A stretch of 64,000 nucleotides of DNA from Buddleja alternifolia (GCA_019426215.1 CM033401.1:18171134-18235133); one strand, 5' to 3'; numbered from the stretch's first letter, positions 1 to 11,365 are shown. Translations and numbers: made by a program. The notes: generated by a model from the letters alone, not told the origin.

Positions 1-342
1 CTCCAAATGGGTCACGCCCACCAGTCCAAATCCAAAACACAGCCCGCGTGGTTTCTTTCAACAGTCAGCATAATGGGCTCTCCCAGCAGATCAACATGCC
101 TCTTTGGACCGTCTCTGCTTCAGAGGCCCCCGATTCTCCCAATGACCCACCACCCTACATGAATTTGGCCTACATCACCGCTCCCACCTACTCTGGACCA
201 TATCTGCCCGCGTCACCCAGCCCACTTATCTAATCTTCGTCTAGCTCGGTCCATTCATCCTCTCCAGCGCCCAACATGCACTCAACCCTTATAGACTTGT
301 CTTTTCTTATTCAGACCATGACTCTCGCAACCCGACGAACTA

Positions 343-837
343 TGGTATATGGATACTTGAGCAAGCTCGTACATGATCCCTAACCAAGGTAAGCTGCACA
401 CTATTTTACCTTCTCGTATTTCAAATTCAATTATTGTTGGAAATGATGATGTACTCCCGGTTCAATCTGTTGGTCACTCCACTTTTCACTCCCCTTCTCG
501 TCCTCTCCATCTTAACAACATTCTTGTTTCCTCTCCCTTAGTCAAGAATCTTATCTACGTTCGTAAATTTACTAAGGATAACCATTGCTCCATTGAATTT
601 GACCGTTTTGGTTTTTCTGTTAAGGATCTTAAGACAGGAACTCTTTTCGTTCGAAGTGATAGCGACAACAATCTCTATCCTCTTCATGACATTTCTACCG
701 CCCTTATCTCCTCGTACTCTCTCCTGGCTCAATCTCCCACTATTTGGCATCGTCGCCTTGGTCACCCTGGAAGCTCTATTTTTGATGTTTTAGCTAGTAG
801 AAATTTTATTTCATGTAATAAAAATAGTTCTAAGTAA
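343..837 (+). pseudogene. Copia protease end and GAG-pre-integrase domain (broken)
   Basis: Translation from 343 reads WYMDT, a stop codon, then ASSYMIP, so the aspartic protease motif DTGAS has lost its glycine codon to a stop (TGA at 358-360). The frame then stays open to 837 and ends with the pre-integrase motif WHRRLGHPG at about 745-771. In copia polyproteins this segment links the protease to the zinc-binding N-terminus of integrase. The stop inside the catalytic triad makes the protease inactive. The frame ends at TAA 835-837, just before the integrase core. Confidence 0.85.
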
Positions 838-1620
838 TTACGTTCTGCTTGTCAGTTAGTAAAGCATAAACACTTGTCTTTTTCAAATTCGTACTCTCGC
901 AGTTCACATTTATTTTATATTATTCACTCAGATCTTTGGACTTCGCCAGTCCCTAGCTTAAATGGTTTTTTCTATTACATTCTTTTTCTAGATGATTTTT
1001 CTCATTTTTTGTGGGTTTTTCCTTTATGCAATAAATTGGATGCTTCAAACATTTTTCTCAATTTTTATTCTTACAAATCAGTTTCAATCAAAAATGAAAA
1101 ACTTCAATGTGATCATAGTGATGAATTCGATAACAATTTTTTTCATGATTTTTTTGCCAAACACAGTGTGCACTTTTGTTTTTCTTGTCTCCATGCATCC
1201 CAACAAAATGGCAAAGCCGAACAAACCATTCAAACTCTTAACAATATGATTCACACTCTTCTCTTCCAAGCCACTCTCCCCCCCTCCTTCTGGCCCAAGG
1301 CATTGATCATGGCAGCTCATCTTTCAACATCCTACCCACTACCACTCTTTCCTATCGCACTCCCTTTGTGTTAGTCTATCATATAGCTCCCACCTACACA
1401 CATCTTTGTACCTTCAATTGCCTCTTCTATCCTAATCTTATAGCAACAACTCAACACATGCTCTCCCCTCGCTCCACTACTTACCTATTTCTTGGCTATC
1501 TGTCCAATCGTCGTGGCTATCGATGTCTTGACTTAACATCCAACAAAATAATCATCTATCGACATGTCATGTTTGATGAAAGCACTTTTCCTTTTTCGTC
1601 AGTAGATTTCCCACCGCCGC
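838..1620 (+). pseudogene. Copia integrase (broken)
   Basis: The retroviral-type integrase core is recognisable: HSDLWTSP (first Asp), FLDDFSHFLW, CDHSDEFDN (second Asp region) and QQNGKAEQTI (catalytic Glu). The frame runs from about 874 to 1374, then shifts and continues as the integrase C-terminal part containing YLFLGYLSNRRGYRCLD and VMFDES (1368-1600). Integrase would insert the element's cDNA into chromosomal DNA. The frame break and stop codons mean no intact enzyme is made. Confidence 0.85.
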
Positions 1621-1920
1621 CCCTTTCTACGATATCCTCTGCCAGCCGACGACCTGTTCCCTCTTCTTTATCACTCACCAACCATTCTCGTGCCTGCTCC
1701 CACATCGGTTGCTTCTTCCTTGCCGAATGCGTCTTCCCCGTCATCGACATCTTCGTCTCCGCCAATTACCGCTGCACCTATTGCGTCACCACCCCATCCC
1801 GTCTCTACCTTACCCACTCATTATATGATTACTCATTTCAAGACTGGAATTACTAAGCCTCATTAGCTTTTTAGTCTTTCGGCTTCCATTCCTACCCCCT
1901 ACTCATCCATTCCTCGGTCT

Positions 1921-2670
1921 TATGCTCAAGCTCTATGTGATCCAAACTGGAAAGCTGCAATGGATTCTGAGCTTCCTACTCTTTCATCTAATCACACGTG
2001 GGATCTGGTACCCTGTCCTTCGATGTCAATATTGTCAGGTCAAATTGGATTTTTCAGCATAAGTTTCATTCTGATGGCACACTTGAGCGCTATAAAGCTC
2101 GTCTCGTTACTCAAGGATTTACTCAGCAATTTGATGTTGACTATGAAGACAATTTTAGTCCCATTGTCAAGTCCATGACTATTCGTACAACCCTTTCTCA
2201 TTCTTGGCCTCTGCATCAACTCGATGTCAAAAACGCTTTCCTTCACGGTAAATTATCCTAATCCATTTTCATGAAGCAATCTCCAGGCTTTTTCGATCCC
2301 AACTTCCCCAATCATGTCTGCTACTCAGGAAAACCTTAAATGGTCTCAAACAAGCTCATCGAGCCTGGCATCATTGCATTGCTACCTTTCTCTCATCTAT
2401 TGGCTTGACCAATAGTCGCGTCAATACCTCTCTTTTCATTTGTCATCATGGCTCTTCCACTGCTTTTCTCCTTCTATATGTTGATGATATTATCATTACC
2501 GCATCTTCCACTTCTCTTCTCACTCACCTAACTTCTCTCCTCTCTCGCGAGTTTGCCATGTCCGATTTGGGGCCTCTATACCACTTCCTTAGGATTTCTG
2601 TCACTCGCTCACCGTCCTCTCTCTTTCTCTCGCAAGAGAAATTTGCCCGTGAAATATTAGATTGAGCTAA
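1921..2670 (+). pseudogene. Copia reverse transcriptase (broken)
   Basis: Copia RT motifs appear in order: WKAAMDSELP near 1950, ERYKARLVTQGFTQ near 2090, QLDVKNAFLHG near 2220 (the Asp-containing motif) and the catalytic LLYVDDI near 2475. They fall in two frames separated by stops and a degenerate stretch at about 2262-2400. The enzyme would copy genomic RNA into cDNA in virus-like particles. The YVDD box is intact, but the chain cannot be translated whole. Confidence 0.9.
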
Positions 2671-2735
2671 CATGTCTTCGTGTAATCCCGCCACCACTCC
2701 CGCGGACACTTGCTCTAAGATATCCTCCTTCTCTA

Positions 2736-3422
2736 GTGCTCCCTTTTCCGATCCCACTCTTTCGCAGTCTCACTGATGCTCTCCAATATCTCACATTCAC
2801 TCGTCCTAATATTTCCTTTGTTTTTCAGCAGCTCTGTCTTTTCATGCATGACACTCGAGAACATCATATGATTGCCCATAAACGTGTACTTCGTTACATT
2901 AAGGGTACTACCTCTGAAGGTCTTGTTTTTCGTCCCTCCTCTACTACTCAGCTAATTGCTTACTCTGATGCTGATTAGGCAGGCTGCCCTGATACTCATT
3001 GTTCTACTTCGGGTTACTGTATTTTCCTTGGTGATAATCTTCTTTCATGGTCCTCCAAACGTAGACATGTCTTCTCTCATTCTAGTGTTGAAGCCGAATT
3101 CGTGGGGTTGCTAATGTTGTGGCCGAAACCTCCTGGCTTCGCATTGTCCCCTTTCCAAAGCCATTTTCGTTATTGTGATAACATAAGTTCAGTTTATATG
3201 TCTTCGTACTCAGTACAACACCAACGAACCAAACAAGTTGAATTAGATTTACATTTCATACGAGAGTGTGTAGCTATTGGTGATGTTCGTGTGTTCCATG
3301 TTCCGTCTGCTCGCCAGTTTGCTGATATTTTTACAAAGGGTCTACCTTCATCTCTTTTTCTTGAGTTTAGGTCTAGTCTCAACATTCGTTATAATGACGT
3401 TTCGACTGCGGGGGAGTATTAG
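2736..3422 (+). pseudogene. Copia RNase H domain (broken)
   Basis: The segment contains ALQYLTFTRPNISF, HKRVLRYIKGT, a YSDAD motif followed at once by a stop, then after a frameshift YCDNISSVYMSSY, the conserved LDLHFIRE and FADIFTKGLP near the end. These are standard RNase H landmarks of copia elements, where the domain degrades RNA in RNA:DNA hybrids. Stops at about 2976 and a frameshift before 3102 inactivate it. The frame ends at the LTR, overlapping its first bases. Confidence 0.85.
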
Positions 3423-3552
3423 CTTTTTATTTATGGTATTACCATTAGACTAGGTATCTTTACTGTTATTTCCTTATTTATTATATTCATGTACTCTATA
3501 TAAACTTTTGGCTGTTTTCATTAATAAATCTAAGGGGAATTATACCTTAACA
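3404..3552 (+). repeat. Polypurine tract and 3' LTR of family I copia
   Basis: The purine run GCGGGGGAGTA just before 3418 is the polypurine tract. The LTR runs from about 3418 (TATTAGC, a decayed TGTTAG) to TTAACA at 3552, about 135 bp. The reverse complement of this LTR recurs at 17527-17655 next to a primer-binding site, which fixes its boundaries and identity. Confidence 0.85.
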
Positions 3553-4144
3553 GTTTTTTCTCCTTTGCTAGTTGAAATAGGGGTGAGCATATATTGAGGT
3601 GGAGCGGCAATGTGGATTGTCGTGATTAGGAGGAAACAGAAATTATTCCTGTCAATAGTGAGAAGGTAGGGGACTAATGTGGTGGCAGGGAGGCAATAGT
3701 GGTGGCGCACTGATTGTGGAGGACTGGAGGAACTAGCGGCGCAGTTGTGGTAATGAAAGTGGTGTGAGGAGGTCCGAATGAAGGATGAAAGAAAAACCAA
3801 CTTAGGTTTTGTAGATTCTGAATTTTGGGGGAAATGAAGAATTAATGAGTATTTACGACAAATTAGGTGCGTGGAGAGCTATCTATGAGTTTAAAACATA
3901 AAAAAGGAGTGCAGGGCAAGAAAATCTAAAGAAAAATTAGATCATATCGTTGAATTGTTGTATGAATTTTTCACTAACTTTTCTGAATAAAAAGATTAAT
4001 GCAATGCGACTCAAGAGAGAATAAATTTCAAATATAAAGAACCTCGATCGTTTGCTGTATATATCTCACAAAGATAAACGAATCAATGAATTAAGTATTA
4101 CAATATTCCTCTACATAAAATTTCTAAACCACACGAATAACATA
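3553..4144. other. Intergenic spacer downstream of the EXORDIUM-like gene
   Basis: This is AT-rich spacer with a GT/GGA-rich patch at 3600-3790. The minus-strand reading frame there is low-complexity Ser/His-rich sequence, which I do not regard as a gene. The last 100-150 bases on the gene side are expected to hold its 3' UTR. No strong canonical poly(A) hexamer stands out. Confidence 0.5.
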
Positions 4145-5080
4145 CTAAACCAAAGTGGAGCATTGCGAAGTCGAAGGATCATATATCGCAGGAAGCAAGA
4201 ACTTTCGGCCATTGGCACCGTGCACATTGTAGCTAGCACCGGTGGTGGGGTCCACCAGCAAGTCCCCAGCATAACCAGGGTAAGCTCCTTTAGCATAGAC
4301 TCCGGGGCAAGCCGACGATGCCTCCAATGGTGCATCCGACGGGCCCTGATAAAACCCGTTTCCAAATGGGTTCGTAGCAGTTCCCGCCAAAAGCCCAGAT
4401 AAATTGATGACCACACCGTCAAGGCCCACATCGTTGTTTGGAGCAATCAGTGGCGGGCTTTGCGGGCCGTAAATGGGCTGGTGGAATGGCCAGGCACAGT
4501 ATCCGGGACACTGAGTTTCAGAGTTGCCAACCCAGATGTATGCAAATTTGTAATTCTTTCCCTTCACGAGAGAATTTTTAGACCCGTGTGACCCGCACCT
4601 GTTGACGCAGAACCCATCCACCGTCACATCTGACGCCGTCAAGACGACGTTAATGGCGTTCTTCTGATCGCCCTTCGCCGCTAATTGAACGATTTGTTTA
4701 TTAGAGAGTGATTTTCCAAGGGAGTACCTCTCGTCGAGTAATTGTTTGCCTAAGTGGAGTGAGAGCGAGGATGGACTGTTGGAGTTGGCGAGGTGGTAGT
4801 ATTTCTCAGTGGTTTTCCACCAAGTGGCGACCGATGGCTGGCTCTGAGCGGGCGACGAAGGTGACAAGGAGGCGATGAAATCGGAGACGATTGCCCTCTG
4901 GGATGGCTTGAATTTGCCGTACCATATGAGATTGATGGAGATTCTGCCGTGGAGAAGGGCACCTTTGTGATATTTCAGCAGGTTTTGTGGGTCTTGGACC
5001 AAAGCGTTGGGTGCTGTTCTTGCAGCAAAGCAAACATTCATGAGAGAAATCACAGCCAAGAGTACTAATGGAGAAGCCAT
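4145..5080 (-). CDS. EXORDIUM-like / phosphate-induced protein 1 (PHI-1) family secreted protein
   Basis: This is an intact, intronless 311-codon frame, close to the roughly 300-315 residues usual for the family. Residues 1-19 form a signal peptide (charge-poor leucine-rich core, then CFA|A), so the product should be secreted to the apoplast or cell wall. Family landmarks are [17 protein letters not shown] (48-63), the Cys-rich [13 protein letters not shown] (154-166), [17 protein letters not shown] (183-199) and [20 protein letters not shown] (221-240). EXORDIUM proteins are linked to brassinosteroid- and sugar-responsive growth; PHI-1 was found as a phosphate-induced gene. The biochemical activity of the family is not known. 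The start is the first ATG after a TATA box about 100 bp upstream and directly precedes the signal peptide. This is the only clear host gene in the window, with retrotransposon remains on both sides. The stop is TAG at 4145-4147. Whether it belongs to the EXO, EXL or PHI-1 subgroup cannot be settled here. Confidence 0.95.
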   Translation of the reverse strand: MASPLVLLAVISLMNVCFAARTAPNALVQDPQNLLKYHKGALLHGRISINLIWYGKFKPSQRAIVSDFIASLSPSSPAQSQPSVATWWKTTEKYYHLANSNSPSSLSLHLGKQLLDERYSLGKSLSNKQIVQLAAKGDQKNAINVVLTASDVTVDGFCVNRCGSHGSKNSLVKGKNYKFAYIWVGNSETQCPGYCAWPFHQPIYGPQSPPLIAPNNDVGLDGVVINLSGLLAGTATNPFGNGFYQGPSDAPLEASSACPGVYAKGAYPGYAGDLLVDPTTGASYNVHGANGRKFLLPAIYDPSTSQCSTLV

Positions 5081-5180
5081 TTGTAATTAGTATATTTTTA
5101 CAGTGAAGTGAAATGAAGGAGAGGAAGAGAAAGATTGGAGATGAGGAGTAGTGATGAATTACATTGATGGCTCCGAGTCA

Positions 5181-5190
5181 TTTATATAAG
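5181..5190 (-). promoter_or_regulatory. TATA box of the EXORDIUM-like gene
   Basis: On the minus strand the sequence reads CTTATATAAA, about 100 bp upstream of the ATG at 5080. A CT-rich stretch (5090-5155) follows, as expected for a plant 5' UTR. This places transcription start at roughly 5150-5160. Confidence 0.7.
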
Positions 5191-5199
5191 AGGTGGTAC

Positions 5200-5991
5200 T
5201 GTTAATTCTTGAGACATGAATTTACGTGTTACCGCGAAGCTGCTGAGAAGTAGAGACAGTTTGCTCCAACGCGTTTTCTATTTAAGTAGTATACACAATG
5301 ATACAGAACAAAAAGTCAAAAAGCTTTACAGCTTGATCCATCTATCTATCCTTACAGCTTACTTACAGCATCTCTATGCTTTTATCTAATGTATTTTCGG
5401 ATATGGACCTCACTATTCTCTAGTTTGTTGAGGTAGGTATTAATTATTTTTGGGGAACTAACTGAGGTAGGTTTTCATATTTAAATGCACATTGAATAAC
5501 TAGCCCATCCACTTAGTTACTACTTTTAGCTTGGGAAATTTTAGTTCAATCTCGATTTGATCAAATCCAAATATACATTGCAAGGTTAATTAATTATGTT
5601 TATCCTATAATTGATTACGAGATAAGTGGAGTATATTTAGATTTGATTGACCCCGATTAAGTTTAAAATATTTCAATAAGCCAAGTGTATGAAATTTTAC
5701 AATAATTTTGATAGTTATTCATAAAATACTTAGTTAAGTTAGGATTTAGAGTGGGCAAACCGCATTTGACCCCCTTTTTATTGTGAAAATAGGCACATAC
5801 CACTTGTGTTGTTAGTAGAGGGCAAATAACACTCAACTCATTTCTTATTATTTTATCATATTGAAAAACAAACTATGAGCTACAACAAGTTAAAATCCGG
5901 GCGGAGGAGGCAAGCCGAGGGGTGCAATTTGACCCGGACGTTATTCACACGAAAATAGACACGGGATGACACAAATCGGAAGTGGCACACG
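5200..5991. other. AT-rich intergenic region (distal promoter side)
   Basis: No reading frame of note and no clear transposon terminus. It probably contains the distal promoter of the EXORDIUM-like gene, but no specific cis-element can be supported by eye. Confidence 0.4.
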
Positions 5992-6180
5992 CAAATTGTT
6001 GTCACAGAAAAGTGACAACGTGAGCACCATGCTAGGAACCAGTTGAAGTTATGCCACAAAATTCTTTATCCAAATAGCCTCTTTGGCAGCCTCACGTATT
6101 TTAGTTCAATGGTGGAGTCAGCAATAGTGCTTTGCTTAGAATTTTTCCAAGTTACAGATATACCGTAAAATGGCCCTAGC
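5992..6180 (-). pseudogene. Copia RNase H fragment
   Basis: On the minus strand the short frame reads WKNSKQSTIADSTIELKY followed by LPKRLFG. This is a degraded version of the copia RNase H motif WKSSKQST-ADSTTEAEY seen at 9070-9170 and 23690-23780. The neighbouring DNA (5992-6060) also matches the region that encodes the LPLPLFCDNN segment in those elements. It is an isolated scrap with no LTRs attached. Confidence 0.7.
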
Positions 6181-6478
6181 CATTCGATTGGATTCGTCTC
6201 GAAAAGAGCTTTGATTTGGTATCTTGTGGGTCCCGTAACTCCAAACAGATTAAAAGTTACGGCTGTTTGACGTCTCAACGTCAATTTTTCGCCTTTTTTT
6301 TTTACTTTTCTTCCTTTAAACTTTTCTAAAAATGCATCGGCTTCTTGTTTTACATCACTTCTCCTTCTCGAACCTTCAATTCAGGGTATTCGTTTGGTTT
6401 ATTCCCGGTTGCCCCCAGGATTTGGTTGGTTCATACAATTCTGTTCTTTGAGGGGTATAGGATTCGAAGTTTAACCAA

Positions 6479-6795
6479 CCTCGAATTGAACATTTCGAGC
6501 TCCTAGGTTCAATTGGATTTGAGTAACATTTCAAATTGAACATTTCGAATTGAGTAACATTTCAAATTAACATTTCAAATTGAACATTTTGAGCGCGAGG
6601 ATATAACCTCGAATTGAGAATTTCGAGCTCCTAGGTTCAATTCGATTTGAGTAATATTTCGAGCATGCTTTATTTCGAGCGTGTAAATTTTTAATTTTGA
6701 GCATGATAAACTTTGAGCCTGTAGATTTCGAGCATATAGATTTTCGAACATATGGTGTTTCGAGTATACTCATTTCAAGCACATAGTATTTCGAT
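6479..6795. repeat. Degenerate repeat patch with TTTCGAGC motifs
   Basis: A unit starting CCTCGAATTGA and containing TTTCGAGCTCCTAGGTTCAA occurs at about 6479 and again at about 6607. It is followed by a run of short variants of TTTCGAGCATATAGA spaced about 20 bp apart up to 6795. Several copies keep the TTTCGA core. The patch sits at the broken 3' end of the family I gag remnant. Confidence 0.65.
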
Positions 6796-6959
6796 TAAAA
6801 ATAGGACTATAATTTTGATAAAAAACTTTGATCAGAAATAGGACTATATAAATCAGCGAGAGTATCGGTGAGAAACTTTAACTCTTGACAGTATTGCAAA
6901 ATAGAGAGATTGAAATTTCTTCGATGGTAAACAAAAGATCATGAGATGTGGCATATTCT
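6796..6959 (-). pseudogene. Family I copia gag, downstream piece (interrupted by insertion)
   Basis: On the minus strand the sequence after the TSD continues the gag started at 16843-17163: first ATSHDLLFTIEEISIS, then in a shifted frame QYCQELKFLTDTLADLYSP, a classic copia gag motif. It is the other half of a gag gene split by the copia element at 6960-16842. Reading across the empty site joins GAA at the right-hand flank to TATGCC here. A frameshift and the repeat patch to the left end the match. Confidence 0.8.
6955..6959. repeat. Target-site duplication ATTCT (left copy)
   Basis: ATTCT precedes the LTR start TGTTGGG at 6960 and recurs at 16843-16847 just after the other LTR ends in TAACA. 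The 5-bp size is typical of LTR retrotransposons, and the pair proves a single insertion event. Confidence 0.9.
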
Positions 6960-7048
6960 TGTTGGGTTTCGTGAAAAATCAACTAAACGCAGCGGAAGTT
7001 TTAAAAATTTAAACCCAAAGTGAATTCTCTGTTTGCATGGTCGAATCA

Positions 7049-7088
<40 letters not shown>

Positions 7089-8767
7089 GCTAAAACGAAT
7101 AACGACTTACCCGTTGAAGTGAAGTGGTAGGAGAATCCAATTCCTCCTCTAAGTTTCGAATTGTTGAAGTCTAGAATCCTTCAATCCACATGTGATCTAC
7201 TCTTCTTGAATTCCTTAAATTTTTGTGAAGTTTGATCCGAACAACAAACACATGTTGTCTCTAAATTATCACTCGCGAATTGATTGACGAAAAATCCCAC
7301 TTTTTTCCTATGGAGGCCGACGGCTAGAGGCTATAGAGAGAGGGAGGAGTTTTTTTTTCTTCTTCTTTTCTTTTCTAGGAGAGTTATGATTTCGTATGTC
7401 TAGTTTTAGGTCAAGGAGTCCTTTCATAACCACTTGACTTATTGACCAAGACAAACAAAAGCAGACTTCGTTAGGCATCCAAGTGGACGCCCAACTTACC
7501 CTAGTAGGCGTCCAAATGAACGCCATTCTAGGCCCGGGATTTCCTTTAATTTTAATTAATTATCTATTTAATTAATAATTTATTATATCCAATAAATAAA
7601 TTAATTAAATAATCATATTAATTAGATAAATTAGTTTATTAATTTATTTTCGTAAGAAATTAATTAATAATTAATCTTATCTTATAATTAATTATTTCAT
7701 CCAATGAGTAATTATTTAATTTATCCAATAAATTAAATCGCCCAAAATAAAATAGAAAATCCTTTTCATTTTTCTTTATCAATCCTTTAGCGCGAATCTT
7801 TAGGTTCGTTTCGCTTGGCAATGAGAAGAATCCAAAGGAAGTGGGTAACAGCTAGACAGTCACGTGGCCCACTTCGTAGCCTAAATGAAAAATAAATGAT
7901 TGGATCATTCCACAACCTTCCAAATATAAATACCGTATATGTATAAACCCTTTGTTCACATGCCCTAGTCAAGTGAGAGTCATGGTTACAAACTCACTGG
8001 ACTTGACCATATGTATTTATGATAATAATACGAGATCATTGAGATCAATTTAGTGCCTCGCACAATCGTCTCTTTTGCTTTGGCCAAAGACTTTGATCTT
8101 TATTTATCTATAATCACATATGATACTTTCTTATTCACTTATGAGAGAACAAGTCCCATATTAGATATCAGCTAAGACTACCACTTGCCTATCAAGCCGC
8201 ACTTTGAGGTCGACCCCACCAACGGGTGAATTGGGTCTAACTACTCTAGTGAAATACTTGACATCACAAGTGCATCTTCAGCCTGATACTTCAGGTCAAA
8301 GATTCACTTATACCTATTGCGCATAATCAGTTCTATCATTGACAGTCACAGAGTGAAAACCCATTTGACAGAACCGATGCGAGTCGTGTTTGAACATATC
8401 TGTTCCACTAATGTGCCTACAGTCTTAAGCCCCCACCATCACATGGTGTTCGACTAGCACTCTCATGTTAGGGCTAAGATTGTAAAAGTGTTCTAAGTCT
8501 TTATTTGTCCATTAAAGACTTTATATTACTAGCGAACGAGTTTAAGTAATCAAGATCAATATCTCTAGTGCTAATGTTCCTATCCCATAGGAAGTAGAGG
8601 GATTGCATTGAAAACATGGGCAAAACATTTTACATTATTTATAGATGCAGATAAGATTTAAGTGAAAACTAAATAATGCCTTTTATTATAAATAATAAAT
8701 ACGTTTATTACAAGAAAGATGCCCTATCATTCTATCCTCTATGACATCTAAGGGCGTAATCCTAACA
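6960..8767 (-). repeat. 3' LTR of the copia at 6960-16842
   Basis: Bounded by TGTTGGG at 6960 and CCTAACA ending at 8767; matched along its length by 15074-16842. It contains a long (TA)n run at about 7051-7086. On the minus strand the purine run TCTCCCACTTGC (read as GCAAGTGGGAGA, 8768-8779) next to it is the polypurine tract. Confidence 0.93.
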
Positions 8768-8794
8768 ATCTCCCACTTGCACTCAATGCCACTC

Positions 8795-10604
8795 ATTGTG
8801 GTATCTTATACCCATCTTTTCCAAGTGTTGGTCTAGAACAACCTGAGGTAGTGGTTTGGTGAACGGGTTAGCTACATAATCACCTGAGACTACTTTCTGC
8901 ACTGCAATCTTTCATCTGCCAACGATCTCCCTGTTGATGTGAAATCTTCTCTCAATGTGTTTAGACTTGCTATGAGACCTTGGTTCCTTGGCTTGCGCTA
9001 TTGCTTCATTGTTATCACAATAAAGTGGCAATGGGAGCTGTGCACTAGGAACCACTTCAAGTTCTCCAAGAAACTTTCTCATCCAAACAACTCTTTTAGC
9101 TGCCTCTGAGGCTGCCACATATTCTGCTTCAGTGGTGGAATCAGCGGTTGTGCTTTGCTTGGAACTTTTCTAAGAAACCGCCCCACCATTAAGCGTGAAA
9201 ACAAACCCTGAAGTGGATTTTCGGTCATCAACCTCAGACTGAAATACTGACTCAATGTAACCTTCCATCTTTGGATCTCCACCTCCATAGATGAGAATGA
9301 TATCCATAGTTCTTTTGAGATACTTTAGGATATTCTTCCCAGCTATCCAATGTTCCTTTCCCGGGTTTGCCTGAAATCGACTCACCACGCTTACAGCATA
9401 GGTAATGTCAGGTCTTGTAAACAACATTGTATACATCAAGCTTCCAACTGCAAAAGCGTAGGGTACATTACTCATCTCCTTTCTATCTTCCTCACTTTGA
9501 GGACACATAGATTTAGATAAGTGTACTCCATGCATCATGGGAAGAAACCTTTTCTTAGAATTGTCCATCCTAAATCTCTTTAGGACCTTTTCTAAGTAAA
9601 AGGCTTGGGAGAGACCTATCTTTCTATTCATTCTATCTCTATAGATACGAATTCCTAGAATGTATGTCGCTTCTCCCAAGTCTTTCCTGGAAAACATACT
9701 CGAAAGCCATTTCTTGACAGTGGTGAGCATTCCCACGTCATTTCCTATAAGTAGAATGTCATCCACATATAGTACTAAGAACGAGATCTTGCTCCCACTA
9801 GCCTTTTTGTAGACACAGGGTTCATCTTCGTTCTTGATGAAGCCATATCCCTTTACTAATTCATCAAAACGAAGATTCCAGCTTCTAGATGCTTGCTTGA
9901 GACCGTATATGGACCTCTCAAGTTTACATACTTTATGGATATCGGTCTCGTATACAAAACCTTTTGGTTGTTCCATATAGATGTCCTCTTCTAGGAATCT
10001 ATTTAGAAAAGCCGTCTTGACATCCATCTGCCATATCTCATAATCTAAGTATGCAGCTATGGATAACATTATTCGGATGGACTTTATCATGGCCACGGGC
10101 GAAAAGGTTTCTTAATAGTCAATTCTTTCTCTTTGACTATAGCCTTTTGCTCCTGGCTTTAAAGGTGTCAACCTTGCCATCGCTACCTATTTTTCTTTTG
10201 TAGATCCAATTACATCCTATAGGTTTGATACCTTCAGGACGATCTACCAAATTCCAGACTTGGTTCGATTGCATAGAATCCATCTCTGTTTCCATTGCTT
10301 CTCGCCATCTTAAAGCGTCGACATCCACCATCGCTTGATCATAGATACAAGGATCATCTTCATGACTTTCTTGTACTACAGTGTGAAGATCTGGCTCCCC
10401 CTGCAGTAGATACTCAAACCTCTCAGGTTCATATGGTATTCTACCAGATCTACGTGGTGGTTGTGCTAATATTGTGTCAGGCCTTGGGTCTTGGATAGAT
10501 GTCTCAGAGGGAGTTTCATTTTGTTCTTCTAGAACAATCTTTCTACCTTTGACCCCTTTCCAAGATGAATTCATCTTCAAGGAAGTGGGCTTGTAGGGCC
10601 ACAA
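8795..10604 (-). pseudogene. Copia reverse transcriptase and RNase H (broken)
   Basis: From 10604 the frame starts in the integrase-RT linker (PRRSGRIPYEPERFEYLLQG), continues through IGCNWIYKRKIGSDGKVDTF, then shifts near 10140. From 10096 it reads YEIWQMDVKTAFLNRFLEED, LERSIYGLKQASRSWN and the catalytic LVLYVDDILLIGND, then ARPDITY-like and YLKRT motifs. RNase H motifs are DRKSTSGFVFTLNGGAVS, a stop at 9170, then EYVAASEAAK, LYCDNNEAIAQ and SKHIERRFHI. The last residues before the LTR read GIRYH-like sequence. RT would copy the genomic RNA; the stops and frameshift prevent an intact enzyme. Confidence 0.9.
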
Positions 10605-11365
10605 TTATTCTTTGATCATCATGTAGGTAAAAGAAGAATCCCATGGAATCTTCAGGATAACCAATGAAACGTCCCATGAGGGATCTTGTCTCCAATTTCT
10701 CCACTTTAGTCTTCTTGACATGAGCGGGACATCCCCAAATCTTAATGTGGTTAAGACTTGGTTTCCTATTATTCCACATCATGTGGAGTTTTAGGAACGA
10801 ATTTGGAAGGACATCTGTTCAATATATGAGCAGCAGTAAGGAGAGCATGTCCCCACAATGAAATGGGTAAATCAATGTAACTAAGCATGGAACGAACCAT
10901 GTTCAACAGTGTTCAGTTCCTATGCTTGGCTACTCCATTTAGTTGAGGAGTCGCTGGTGGTGTTAGTTGTAACAATATTCCTTGTTCTCTAAGGAATTCA
11001 TTAAACTTGGCTCTCACATATTCTCCTCCACAATCTGATCGCAAAATTTTTATATTTAGCCTAGTTTAATTCTCTAGTAAAGCTTTGAATTCTTTAAAGC
11101 TTTCAAAAGATTCAGACTTTTGCTTCATCAGATACACTAGACCATATCTTGAATGATCGTCTGTAAAAGTGATGAAGTAGTAGAAACTTCCACGGGTCAT
11201 TTCTCCAAATGGTCCACAAACGTCGGTATGTACTAATCCTAAAACTTGATTAGCTCTTTCAAAAGTTCTGGTGAAGGAAGATCTAGCCATCTTACCTAAG
11301 AGACATGATTCACATGTTGAATAGGGATCCGTCCCTAGTGAGCTTAAAAACCCATCTTTTTCCAT
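10605..11365 (-). pseudogene. Copia integrase (broken, catalytic Glu replaced by Lys)
   Basis: The frame at 11365-11066 contains CESCLLGKMARSSF, HTDVCGPFGEMTRGSFYYFI (first catalytic Asp) and DDHSRYG. After a stop near 11066 it continues with ILRSDCGGEYVRAKFNEF (second Asp) and QLNGVAKHRN followed by a stop. The position normally held by the catalytic Glu in GVAERRNR is AAG (Lys), a likely G-to-A change. The C-terminal part at 10782-10605 reads IWGCPAHVKK and FIGYPEDSMGFFFY. Catalysis is lost twice over. Confidence 0.85.

Larger units (their letters stand above)
1..3552 (+). mobile_element. Ty1/copia retrotransposon, family I, 5'-truncated by the window edge
   Basis: The order gag tail, protease, integrase, reverse transcriptase, RNase H, polypurine tract and LTR on the plus strand is that of a copia element. 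The 5' LTR and most of gag lie outside the window. The pol frame is broken by many stops and frameshifts, so this copy is dead. The very short LTR (about 135 bp) and the WHRRLGHPG pre-integrase motif suggest the Ale/Retrofit-like lineage, but that is inference. A second copy of the same family lies on the minus strand at 6796-17655. The region 1-340 contains only low-complexity Pro/Ser-rich gag-tail-like sequence. Confidence 0.9.

Noticed and set aside
3540..3800. Minus-strand Ser/His-rich open frame downstream of the copia LTR
   Set aside because: Low-complexity translation of a GGT/GGA-rich stretch; it overlaps the LTR end and has no promoter or family match.
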